Source of the DNA: JBHJHP01 sp042219825
GTDB lineage: Bacteria; Bacteroidota; Bacteroidia; Bacteroidales; UBA5342
Assembly: GCF_042219825.1 (NCBI RefSeq)
Contig: NZ_JBHJHQ010000005.1
Coordinates: forward strand, 62,001-126,000
Direction: 5' to 3'
DNA: 64,000 nucleotides
Under the pieces are notes generated by a model. That model was given only the letters and a program-made list of their open reading frames with translations. It searched no databases and was not told the origin of the DNA. This document shows positions 20,193 through 29,027 of this stretch, piece after piece. Numbering within the stretch: the stretch's first letter is position 1; each line of letters starts with the position of its first letter. The translations under genes and the position numbers were made by a program.

Positions 20193-21785
20193 CTATTCAG
20201 TTGTTGAGCTACTACCCGTTATCTCGTAAAACGGATTTTGCTTTAAATTAGGATTCGCATTGATTTCACTTTGTGATATCGGGAAATAAAGTGCATCCAT
20301 TACAGACATCTTACTGTACTGTAATGCCTGATCACCTGTAAATTTATAAACTACATAATTCAAAAGACGGACTGGATTTCCATCGCGTCTGGCTAAACGC
20401 ATTAAATCATACCATCTTTTACCCTCGAACATCAGTTCACGCTGACGTTCCCTGAGTACAAGTTTTTCCATTTCATCCTGAGAATTATAATCAGCCACCT
20501 GCAAAGAATCACCGCTCAGCTCAGGATTTGCTCTGAGATAAGTCCGGTTAACCATATCCATAGCCCCCTGAAGATCAGCCTCACCCCTGTTTAGTTGAAC
20601 AAGTGCTTCAGCTTTCATAAGAGTAACATCTGCTAAACGGTATACAATCCAATTGGGCGATTTAGAAGCATAAGTATAACTGCTGTAACCTTCATTATTC
20701 TCGGTACGTTGTAAACCTGCATATTTGAATATGAAGTTATAACCACCAGCTGCTTTATTCTGATTGATAAAGTCTTTATATCTTATATCTTCATCTTCAT
20801 CACTTTCTATAAGGGAACTGGATACTTTGTGATGGAAAATGCTATGTTCCCCATTCACATCAGTCAGAAATAACGGCATAGAAAGCTGACCTTCCCCTCC
20901 GTTACCCAGATACCCATACGCACCTCTCACAACAGTATTTGAAATTTCGTCGTCATCAAAACTGAATTCAAATATTGATTCCTTAGATGCCCCAACGTAA
21001 AAAACGTTATATAGAAAATCTTCTGCATCGACAAATTCCAGTTTGGGATCCTGAAGGATTTCATCACACTTCTGAACAACACGATCATATTGTTGATCCC
21101 ATAAATAAACGTCAGCTAAAAGCGCTTTTACAGCATTTTTTGTAATTCTCACTTTTGACATTTCCTCAGTATCATAATTATCCGGTGCAAATTTCTCTGC
21201 ATATAAAAGATCGGATATAATACTGTCAAGCACCGCCCTTTCAGTGGTTTGGTAAACATCATAATTTTGAGTATCATCAATACTTGGCTCAGTAATCCAT
21301 GGAATATCCCTGAAAGCCCTAACCAGATAAAAATATGCCAGAGAACGAAGGGTAAGAACCTCAGCTTCCATGGTTTTTAATTTACCTTCAGTAAAGGTCT
21401 GATCATAATCCAGTACCTGCGGGGCAAAGTGCATAAATGTATTGCAGTAATTGATAACCGTGTACATGCTTCCCCAATGGCAGAATGTATTAGCTGAAGT
21501 TATATCCACATCAATAACCTTACTGGCAGGTTCATTTGTTCCAATACCCTTTATTAAATTGTCAGATCTTAGCTCTCCCCATACAATCATTCTTTCAATA
21601 TTAGAAGATTCTGTAAAATACCTGTAACATGACATCAGAACGGCCTCAGCCTGAGACTCGGTTTTCCAGTATTCTTCAAGGATTGTTTCACTTTCAGGTC
21701 TTACATCAAGCCAGTCTCTACAGCCTGAAAAAGAGAATAGTACCAGACCACTAAATACAATTGTTATAATTTTACTTTTCAACAT
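20193..21785 (-). CDS. SusD/RagB-family surface lipoprotein (first SusCD pair)
   Basis: 530 residues with lipobox LFSFSGC (Cys about 22) and the classic CRDWLDVRPESE start. Conserved SusD parts include YWKTESQAEAVLMSCYRYF, WGELRSDN, EAEVLTLRSLAYFYLVRAFRDIPW (TPR-like helix region, about 135-160) and the C-terminal LRERQRELMFEGKRWYDLMRLARR, which is stronger than in the second SusD. It starts 12 bp after its SusC partner. It is the outer-membrane ligand-capturing lid of the transporter. Confidence 0.93.
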   Translation of the reverse strand: MLKSKIITIVFSGLVLFSFSGCRDWLDVRPESETILEEYWKTESQAEAVLMSCYRYFTESSNIERMIVWGELRSDNLIKGIGTNEPASKVIDVDITSANTFCHWGSMYTVINYCNTFMHFAPQVLDYDQTFTEGKLKTMEAEVLTLRSLAYFYLVRAFRDIPWITEPSIDDTQNYDVYQTTERAVLDSIISDLLYAEKFAPDNYDTEEMSKVRITKNAVKALLADVYLWDQQYDRVVQKCDEILQDPKLEFVDAEDFLYNVFYVGASKESIFEFSFDDDEISNTVVRGAYGYLGNGGEGQLSMPLFLTDVNGEHSIFHHKVSSSLIESDEDEDIRYKDFINQNKAAGGYNFIFKYAGLQRTENNEGYSSYTYASKSPNWIVYRLADVTLMKAEALVQLNRGEADLQGAMDMVNRTYLRANPELSGDSLQVADYNSQDEMEKLVLRERQRELMFEGKRWYDLMRLARRDGNPVRLLNYVVYKFTGDQALQYSKMSVMDALYFPISQSEINANPNLKQNPFYEITGSSSTTE

Positions 21786-21797
21786 TTTAATGAACTT

Positions 21798-24700
21798 TTA
21801 AAGTGAAATTGTAATACCCAGTGTCACATCCTTCGAACGTGGAGTTCTTGAATTATCCGTACTCACGTTAAATCCACCGTAACCAACTTCAGGATCCACT
21901 CCTGAGTATTTTGTAAATACCAATACATTATTAAAGGTCAGATAAAAGTTTAACTGCTTTAAATTATACTTTTTCAATGCTTTGGATGGTACAGCATAAT
22001 TGAATGTTAAATACTTGAACCTAAGAAATGAACCATCCTCAACATAGCGGTCACTCCCCAACCAGTTAAATCCATACTGGTAAAGTGCCCGGGGCATATT
22101 GGTAATATCACCATCCTTTCTCCAACGCCAGTTCACAGCGATGCTCTGATTATCATTTCCATACATATTTTCAGCATTCATTCTGGCTGCATTTACAATC
22201 TTATTTCCATATCTGAAGTTAAAGAACATATTACAGGATAAATTTTTATACCTGATCAATGAACCAAATCCACCGTTCACTTTAGGGTTTGAATTTCCCA
22301 GGTAAACAATATCGAGCTCATCAATACTGCCATCATGATTAATATCCTCATAAATGGCATCACCACCCTGAAATTCATATTCAGATGATTTTCCGTAGGC
22401 GAATACCATTGGTAGGGGATCCCCGTTTTCATCTACAATTACGTTTTTCAGTTCGTCTCTTGCGACAGGAGCATTTTCCTGTGTTCCAGGCACATATTCA
22501 CTGTATTGATAAACGCCTTTGTATTTAAACCCATAAATGGAGCCAAAAGAGTTACCTTCCTGTATGCGTGTCAGATACGATCCGTTTGTATAATCGTATT
22601 CACCATTAAAGGTATTCAACACTGCAGGAATAAGATGAACAATTTTATTCACATTATTGGCAAGGTTGAAATTAAAGTCTGCACTGAAATCACCCTTCTT
22701 AATTATCCTGTTGGCATTAAAGTTAAGCTCCCAACCGTTGTTATCCATCGTTCCAACGTTCTGATATGAATAACTTGATGCTCCGGATGTAGAAGGGATC
22801 GACAGATTCTTAAATAACTGGTCATCTGTTCTTTTCTGATAGAAGTTAAAATCCATAATATACTTATCATTAAAGAATCCCAGATCGGCACCGTAGTTAA
22901 ATGAAGAGGTCCTTTCCCATCGCAGATCCGATAGCTGCAGGGACGTTGGACGGGTCGCCGGAATTCCGGCGTAACTACCATAATTTCCGTAACGGCTGAA
23001 ATGCAGATATTCTTCATCCGGTGGGTTACCGGTAACACCCCAACTGGGACGGATGGCCAGCATACTCAACCAGTTCTGAGTAGATTTCATGAAAGGTTCA
23101 TCAGAAATAATCCATTTAAATGAGATACCCGGGAAATTTCCAAATTTACGGTCGTTACCAAATTTAGTACTACCATCTCTTCTGATACTTGCTCCCATAA
23201 TGTATCTTCCCTTATATGCATAATGCATTCTTGCAAGCATACCCATTGAACGCCAGGCAAAACGACTTGTATTAATCCCGTCCAGATAGGCATCTACTGA
23301 TGCATCACTATAAAACGGAACCCCATAAATTGAATTTCCCTGACTTTGTGAATTACCGGTCCTTAACTGAAACGAACCATACAAGGTAAGTGTATGTGCC
23401 GGATTTGAAAATTTTGGTTGCCAAGTAATATTATTGTCTGTCTGAACAGTCATACTTTCAGAGTCCCCACTTACAGAACGGTTTACATTGGAATTATCCC
23501 AATATGCATTGGTTGCTTCGGCAGGGAGAAAACTTGTTGTTTTGTTGTTGTTAATATCAAACGAAACATATACACTGTAGCGAAGATACTGAACATCGGG
23601 ATCCAGTATATCATAATTTAAACGGAAGGTTGGTAAAATCCTGTAAGTCTTTAAATTATTAGTTGCAAGATAAGCTAGTGCAACAGGATTATATAAATCC
23701 CTTTGTGCTCCGTTTAACCGTGAATCTCTTCTAATATTATAGAATTCATCCGTATTTCTACCAAAAATATCCTGTTTGTAAACACTTACGTTAGGCATCT
23801 TTCTGTATGCGATTCCTAACAAGTTGCTATAATTTCTTTGATTATCAGAATATGTAAATGAAAATTCAGAAATGAACCTTAACCTGTCTGAAACCATATA
23901 ATCCAGGTATGCACGGGATGAAACCCTGTTCAATACCTGTCCGATAATTGTACCGCGTTGCTTATAAAAACCACCTGATACCCTGTAAAGTGCTCTGTCG
24001 CCACCACCGGAGACAGTTAAATAGTGGTCCTGTGTAAAACCTGTTTGAATTACTTCGTCAATCCAGTCGGTGTTGTTATTGAAATTTTGATATTCTGAAA
24101 ATGTAGGATCATAATTAAATTCATCCACGTCAGACGCAGCCTCATTCTGATAAGGATTAAAATAAGCCTGCTTCATTAACATGGTGTAGTCGTCACCTGT
24201 TAACATTTTAATTCCCTTAGGCTGACGGGCTGCTGTTGTTCTTAGCGTATATTGAATACGTGTTGGACCAGAAACCCCTTTTTTAGTCGTGATTAACAGT
24301 ACCCCATTTGCACCTTTAGAGCCCCATACAGCTGTTGATGCAGCATCCTTAAGTACTGTAATTTCCTGAATGTCATCAGGGTTAATACTCAACATATTGG
24401 CATACTGTTCTGTATTGGCATTCGCGAAGTCGAAGTTCGGGTCAATATTTACCTCATATGGTATACCATTCAAAACAATTAACGGCTCCGTGTTTGCATT
24501 AATAGATGATGTACCCCTTATACGCATGGAAGAACCGGCACCCGGGTCACCTGAATTAGCCACAATGTCTAAACCGGCAATACGTCCTTGTAACGCATCA
24601 TCGATTGTTGTGACCTGTACACCTTCAAATTTCTTGGTGTCAATGGTTTGAACGGCAGTTGAAATTTCACGCTCAGGAATTTTAAAGTTTCCTTCGCTAT

Positions 24701-25076
24701 GTGTTCTTTCAGCTTCTGCAGTAAACTCACCAAGTACCTTAACATCCTCAACCATTTCAACATTGATCTCCCTGTTGCTGCCAATCTCAAATGACTGATC
24801 CTTGAAACCTATAAAACGGAAGTTCAGTTTATTGGAGGTATCTTTAACTTTAATAACATAATGACCATTGAAATCCGTAATAGCTGAATTGACGATCCTG
24901 TTATTTTCGTCAACCTCTGTTACTGCAACGGCGATTAAGGTCTCTCCATCAGCTTTAGATGTTACAGTTCCCTGAATTATAACATCACCTGTTGATTGTC
25001 CAAATGAAAAAAACGGCAACAGAAGGAATAAAGCTAATACTAGTATTTCTAATTTAGATTTCATATTAATTTTCAT
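21798..25076 (-). CDS. SusC/RagA-family TonB-linked outer-membrane transporter (first pair)
   Basis: About 1,092 residues. The longest frame starts at a TTG (25085). I chose the ATG at 25074-25076; another ATG at 25062-25064 gives an equally good signal peptide (MKSKLEILVLALFLLLPFFSFGQ region) and avoids overlap with the upstream stop at 25066. Domains: carboxypeptidase-like regulatory domain (VIIQGTVTSKADGETLIAVAV, about 35-120), TonB plug with SMRIRGTSSINANTEPLIVLNGIPY and ITVLKDAASTAVWGSKGANGVLLITTKKG (about 155-270), then a beta-barrel ending SKDVTLGITISL. It is coupled to the large fasciclin gene upstream and to SusD 12 bp downstream. Substrate is unknown. Confidence 0.92.
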   Translation of the reverse strand: MKINMKSKLEILVLALFLLLPFFSFGQSTGDVIIQGTVTSKADGETLIAVAVTEVDENNRIVNSAITDFNGHYVIKVKDTSNKLNFRFIGFKDQSFEIGSNREINVEMVEDVKVLGEFTAEAERTHSEGNFKIPEREISTAVQTIDTKKFEGVQVTTIDDALQGRIAGLDIVANSGDPGAGSSMRIRGTSSINANTEPLIVLNGIPYEVNIDPNFDFANANTEQYANMLSINPDDIQEITVLKDAASTAVWGSKGANGVLLITTKKGVSGPTRIQYTLRTTAARQPKGIKMLTGDDYTMLMKQAYFNPYQNEAASDVDEFNYDPTFSEYQNFNNNTDWIDEVIQTGFTQDHYLTVSGGGDRALYRVSGGFYKQRGTIIGQVLNRVSSRAYLDYMVSDRLRFISEFSFTYSDNQRNYSNLLGIAYRKMPNVSVYKQDIFGRNTDEFYNIRRDSRLNGAQRDLYNPVALAYLATNNLKTYRILPTFRLNYDILDPDVQYLRYSVYVSFDINNNKTTSFLPAEATNAYWDNSNVNRSVSGDSESMTVQTDNNITWQPKFSNPAHTLTLYGSFQLRTGNSQSQGNSIYGVPFYSDASVDAYLDGINTSRFAWRSMGMLARMHYAYKGRYIMGASIRRDGSTKFGNDRKFGNFPGISFKWIISDEPFMKSTQNWLSMLAIRPSWGVTGNPPDEEYLHFSRYGNYGSYAGIPATRPTSLQLSDLRWERTSSFNYGADLGFFNDKYIMDFNFYQKRTDDQLFKNLSIPSTSGASSYSYQNVGTMDNNGWELNFNANRIIKKGDFSADFNFNLANNVNKIVHLIPAVLNTFNGEYDYTNGSYLTRIQEGNSFGSIYGFKYKGVYQYSEYVPGTQENAPVARDELKNVIVDENGDPLPMVFAYGKSSEYEFQGGDAIYEDINHDGSIDELDIVYLGNSNPKVNGGFGSLIRYKNLSCNMFFNFRYGNKIVNAARMNAENMYGNDNQSIAVNWRWRKDGDITNMPRALYQYGFNWLGSDRYVEDGSFLRFKYLTFNYAVPSKALKKYNLKQLNFYLTFNNVLVFTKYSGVDPEVGYGGFNVSTDNSRTPRSKDVTLGITISL

Positions 25077-27684
25077 TTGTTTCAAATCTCAATACGTTAT
25101 CAATCTGATGAATTACAGCAGTTGCAGAAGTATATATCTGCGATGTTGAAAAGGCTGCTCCTGAAGCACCTGTACCATCTACCTCTTTTAATGTCTGAGG
25201 ATCTGCGTTAAAAATATAATCTCTTGCAAGTAAGTTATACAAACCAGGTTGCACAATAACCGACGCACTAACTGTTCCCCTCGCAGCTTCACTTTCTGTT
25301 GTTAAATTCAAATAAGATCCGTCACCCACAACACCGATTTTATAATATTTATTTTTATAGGTATTGTACAAGGAGTAACCACCGTTCAGTTTAATGGTAG
25401 ATGACTGATAAACTTCATCCACAGATTTTCCACCGATGAATACAGAATTATCCTGGAAGTGATATCTCAGAAAACGTTCCAGTTTAACAATTGCCGCATT
25501 TCTGTCTGCTGTCCCCTCAATAGAATTTATACCCATTATTGTATCACCGGAAGCTACGACATAGTCATCCCACGGCTGAATAATGCTATCCTGAATTGCT
25601 TTAGCAATAGCATCATTTGTTGGTACGTAAATGGTATAGTTAAACGTATTTAAGAATTTTACAGTGAAGTCGATACCGAAATAATTGGTTCTTTTTACAA
25701 AAAACACAGAGTTTGAAGTTTCAGGAAAACCAGAAAGCAATTCAAAAAAAGCACTGAACTCAGGCGTTTCACTTAGCGTTTTGTACACTGAATTGGTAGG
25801 TGTTTGAATTGGTTTATCTATAAAATAGGTATAACCGTTTTCCACTTCAAAATTGTCTACAATATTCACCTCATCATTGCGTTCGATATCACCACCTCCC
25901 TGAACAACCATATTCAAACCAGAGCCGGCTCCTTCAACCTTTATCACATTACCACCTTTTGTAAGGTAGTATCCATCAGCATCTTCAACACCGTTAACCA
26001 CAATATTGGTATTCAACATGTCGAGTAACCTGTTAGAAATGAAATCAGGATCCTCAATTGATGCTATAGAATCACCTACAGTATTAGTCGCAGCATCATA
26101 AGCATATACTGTGGCTAAAACAGTTTGTTCCTCTTCGTCATACCGGAACTGCAGTGCTCCTTTTTTATCTTTTGCAAATGCTACCGGATCAATATAGTTC
26201 TTAAGATATTCATCTGTAGGTACAAAAAAGCTGTATCGGCTGATCAAAGAATTGAGGTATAACCTAAAGTCGTTCTGGCGGATCGCCCAGTTGAAAACTT
26301 TTGTTTTTTCGCTGAATAAAACCGGTGCATAAACAGAAATATAATCATCCGGGGGATATACGTTGTTCATTAAATAAACTACGCCGTTAACACCAACATA
26401 TGTATCTACAATATCATCTTTCCCGGCATATATAACCGAGTTTTCTGTATCTGTCATTTTATCAAAACGGCTTGGAGTTGAAGCCAGTAAAGAAGTTCTC
26501 AGATGCCTTTGAAGAAATAATACAGTTATATCATCCGGAACGTTAGCCCAGCTTCCAAAACGGTCTTTCAGAATTTTACCTGCACCAACATTAAAGTAGT
26601 GATCCATAGCCTCATCAGTTGGAGCAAATATTGCTCCCATATCTGCCTGCAATGATGTTCCGTTAATCATATCGTTATAGCTGTTCCATCCCGGATTGTA
26701 AGGAAGAAGCAGATCTGTATTAATCAATCGGCCATTCGGATATCTTAAGGTTCCTCCATTTTCAGAAAAGTATTCCTTGACATAGATGGAATCAATATGT
26801 ATATTATTCTGTTCGTTATAATCAATATTATTGAATCGATCGGTGTTCTCACCATCATAATAAGGCGCAGAAAACCTCTCAAGCAGCGTTGAAAATTCAG
26901 AAGTTCTGGGTTCCTTCATTAAAAACTCAGCCATATTAACAGGAGGAACCAATACATCTTCCAGAACATTTATATAACCATTCTTACAGGTTATATCCCT
27001 TTCAATAACTTTTTTATCGAAAATAAATGCATCATTGGTCTGTCTTTCTTTTCCCGTAATTAAAAAGAAATCCTCATTAGTTATAGCTGCATAGCTTAAT
27101 TGTTTTTCCAGAAAGTGAACTAAAGGAGATGTCGTATTATCTTTAAACAAATGTATTCCTCGTGTCTTATAGGCAGTCCATTGCTTAGTATCCGGCAAAT
27201 CATCACCCTTATCAAAATATACAGTATCCAGAGCGGTAAGTGCAGTTTCTCTTCTAATGGCCTGCCCCTTATTGAGTTCCCCGTTGTAATAATTTGATAA
27301 TGTTTCGATGAGATATGCATTGTTAATCATACTGAAATTAAGAATAAGCTTTTTTTGTGTATGACTCAAATCAGCATAGCTTGTAACCCCCCACTCATTA
27401 TTCTGATAGAAACGAGCAAAAGCATCATCATCAGCAACGAACAACGTTTTACTACCGGTTTTTCTCAAAACCTCTGTATACCCTACATCCTCGATAATTT
27501 TCACATAATTAGTGTAATTACCATTCTCTTTTAAATAATCATAGATACTTGCTCCAAGCCAATCCGGTTCCTTATTATCATATATGTATGGATCTTTGCA
27601 CGACATGAAACCCAAAGATCCGGATACTAATACAGATATTAATATCAGATACCGAAAAAGATGATTCTTAAAATTTCTTTTCAT
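25066..27684 (-). CDS. Large multi-fasciclin lipoprotein (872 aa), first gene of the operon
   Basis: The start is placed at the ATG 27682-27684 because it gives a lipoprotein signal (MKRNFKNHLFRYLIL...GFMSCKD); the frame extends 18 residues further upstream without signal character. About four fasciclin-like repeats follow: domain 1 (KTLFVADDDAFARF), domain 2 (GAIFAPTDEAMDHYF and NGVVYLMNNVYPP), domain 3 (YSFFVPTDEYLKNYI and TKGGNVIKVEG), and domain 4 (YTIYVPTNDAIAKAI with a C-terminal TAVIHQIDNVL box). It probably sits on the cell surface. As first gene it leads the SusCD operon; its stop overlaps the likely start of SusC. No catalytic motif was seen. Confidence 0.86.
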   Translation of the reverse strand: MKRNFKNHLFRYLILISVLVSGSLGFMSCKDPYIYDNKEPDWLGASIYDYLKENGNYTNYVKIIEDVGYTEVLRKTGSKTLFVADDDAFARFYQNNEWGVTSYADLSHTQKKLILNFSMINNAYLIETLSNYYNGELNKGQAIRRETALTALDTVYFDKGDDLPDTKQWTAYKTRGIHLFKDNTTSPLVHFLEKQLSYAAITNEDFFLITGKERQTNDAFIFDKKVIERDITCKNGYINVLEDVLVPPVNMAEFLMKEPRTSEFSTLLERFSAPYYDGENTDRFNNIDYNEQNNIHIDSIYVKEYFSENGGTLRYPNGRLINTDLLLPYNPGWNSYNDMINGTSLQADMGAIFAPTDEAMDHYFNVGAGKILKDRFGSWANVPDDITVLFLQRHLRTSLLASTPSRFDKMTDTENSVIYAGKDDIVDTYVGVNGVVYLMNNVYPPDDYISVYAPVLFSEKTKVFNWAIRQNDFRLYLNSLISRYSFFVPTDEYLKNYIDPVAFAKDKKGALQFRYDEEEQTVLATVYAYDAATNTVGDSIASIEDPDFISNRLLDMLNTNIVVNGVEDADGYYLTKGGNVIKVEGAGSGLNMVVQGGGDIERNDEVNIVDNFEVENGYTYFIDKPIQTPTNSVYKTLSETPEFSAFFELLSGFPETSNSVFFVKRTNYFGIDFTVKFLNTFNYTIYVPTNDAIAKAIQDSIIQPWDDYVVASGDTIMGINSIEGTADRNAAIVKLERFLRYHFQDNSVFIGGKSVDEVYQSSTIKLNGGYSLYNTYKNKYYKIGVVGDGSYLNLTTESEAARGTVSASVIVQPGLYNLLARDYIFNADPQTLKEVDGTGASGAAFSTSQIYTSATAVIHQIDNVLRFETNEN

Positions 27685-28203
27685 CGTATAATAAAATTTT
27701 AATTTAAGCCCCAATTTAAAATCTCGGAAAAACCGCATAAGACGTATGCGACAGAAGAGTAAATTTGGGTTTTTTCATATTTTTCAATTAGTGTTGTGTT
27801 AAAAAGTTGCAATTTATTTTGTCAAATTCGATGAGTGTAAATAAAACACTAAAATTTGCAACGGACAAATATAGGACTAAATTAGTTCTTATGCAACACA
27901 AGTAACAAAGTATTATAATTTGTTAAAAATGTTAATAAACATATTGAAAATAGCCGTTTTCAGGCTTGCAATTTGGGTTTTTGAAATATTTTTTAACTTT
28001 TCTCCTCATCCTATCCCTCCTATTATCAATCTATTTTTAAAAAAATATACACTCTTTGCAGAAAAAGTATTATTAATTTTCACTCCAATAACGTTCCAAT
28101 TTTAAATAAAATTGTCTGATTAAAACATGAATTATGTTAAAATTCAAATTCCTTTTAATACATGTTGTTTAAAAGTTAAAATACGGACTATATTAAAAAC
28201 AAA
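27685..28203. other. Intergenic region: structured 5' leader and promoter
   Basis: No credible gene; a 61-codon frame at 27920-28105 is AT-rich low-complexity sequence. Near the predicted transcript start the leader can fold with GTTGCAA (27806-27812) pairing with TTGCAAC (27856-27862), enclosing AGTGT (27834-27838) / ACACT (27846-27850). Closer to the gene is CGCATA-AGACG-TATGCG (27734-27750). The part beyond 27900 is featureless AT-rich sequence leading to the sdhB terminator. Confidence 0.5.
27866..27897 (-). promoter_or_regulatory. Bacteroidetes-type promoter for the fasciclin/SusCD operon
   Basis: On the minus strand, TTG (27897-27895), a 21-base spacer and TATATTTG (27873-27866) match the -33/-7 form TTG-N19-21-TAnnTTTG. 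Transcription would start near 27860, giving a leader of about 175 nt before the ATG at 27684. Confidence 0.65.
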
Positions 28204-28234
28204 AAAGGTCGATCAAAAAAAATGATCGACCTTT
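28204..28234 (-). terminator. Rho-independent terminator of the sdhCAB operon
   Basis: Perfect 12-bp stem AAAGGTCGATCA / TGATCGACCTTT with a 7-base loop and a T-run on the minus strand, 21 bases after the sdhB stop. Confidence 0.92.
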
Positions 28235-28255
28235 ATAAAAAAATTTATATATTTC

Positions 28256-29011
28256 TTAATCTCTGAATTTTGCTTTAAGGAATTCCCTGTTTAAACGGGC
28301 AATGTTTGAAATTGAAATATTTTTTGGACATTCCACTTCACAAGCACCCGTATTTGTACAATTTCCAAATCCAAGCTCATCCATTTTAGCCACCATAGCC
28401 TTAGCTCTTCTTTTAGCCTCAACCTTACCCTGTGGCAGTAAGGCAAACTGGCTGACTTTAGCGGATAGGAACAACATAGCTGAACCATTTTTACAAGCTG
28501 CCACACACGCTCCACATCCAATACATGAAGCGGAATCCATAGCCTCATCTGCATCAATTTTTGAAATAGGAATAGCATTCGCATCAGGCACACCACCAGT
28601 ACTTACAGATACATAACCACCGGCTGCTATAATCTTATCAAATGCTGATCTGTCAACAACAAGATCTTTAATTACAGGAAATCCTGCTGAACGCCAGGGT
28701 TCAACCGTAATTGTCTCACCATCTTTAAATTTACGCATGTGCAACTGACAGGTTGTTACATCATCATCAGGTCCATGTGGACGGCCGTTTATATAAAGCG
28801 AGCACATCCCACATATTCCCTCACGACAGTCATGATCAAATGCAACGGGTTCTCCACCATCGTTTATGATTTGTTCATTCAATATATCCATCATTTCAAG
28901 GAATGAGCTGTCCGTTGAAATTCCGGTTAACTGAAATGTTTCAAATTTACCCTTGGTTTTGGCGTTTTTCTGACGCCATACTTTCAGTGTTAAGTTAATT
29001 GTCTTCTCCAT
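28256..29011 (-). CDS. sdhB: Succinate dehydrogenase / fumarate reductase iron-sulfur subunit
   Basis: A 251-residue electron-transfer subunit carrying three clusters. The [2Fe-2S] ligands are in DHDCREGICGMC (Cys 62, 67, 70). The [4Fe-4S] and [3Fe-4S] ligands are in CIGCGACVAACK (about 162-173) and CTNTGACEVECPKNI (about 217-231). It passes electrons between the SdhA flavin and the SdhC haems at the inner face of the cytoplasmic membrane. It starts 16 bp after sdhA and is followed by a strong terminator. In Bacteroidota this complex may work as fumarate reductase, succinate dehydrogenase or both; sequence alone does not settle the direction. Confidence 0.96.
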   Translation of the reverse strand: MEKTINLTLKVWRQKNAKTKGKFETFQLTGISTDSSFLEMMDILNEQIINDGGEPVAFDHDCREGICGMCSLYINGRPHGPDDDVTTCQLHMRKFKDGETITVEPWRSAGFPVIKDLVVDRSAFDKIIAAGGYVSVSTGGVPDANAIPISKIDADEAMDSASCIGCGACVAACKNGSAMLFLSAKVSQFALLPQGKVEAKRRAKAMVAKMDELGFGNCTNTGACEVECPKNISISNIARLNREFLKAKFRD

Positions 29012-29027
29012 TACGTATCAACTTAAA

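Noticed and set aside
27920..28105. 61-residue plus-strand frame in the large gap upstream of the SusCD operon
   Set aside because: AT-rich, low-complexity hydrophobic translation, no ribosome site or neighbour support; it lies in a promoter region.
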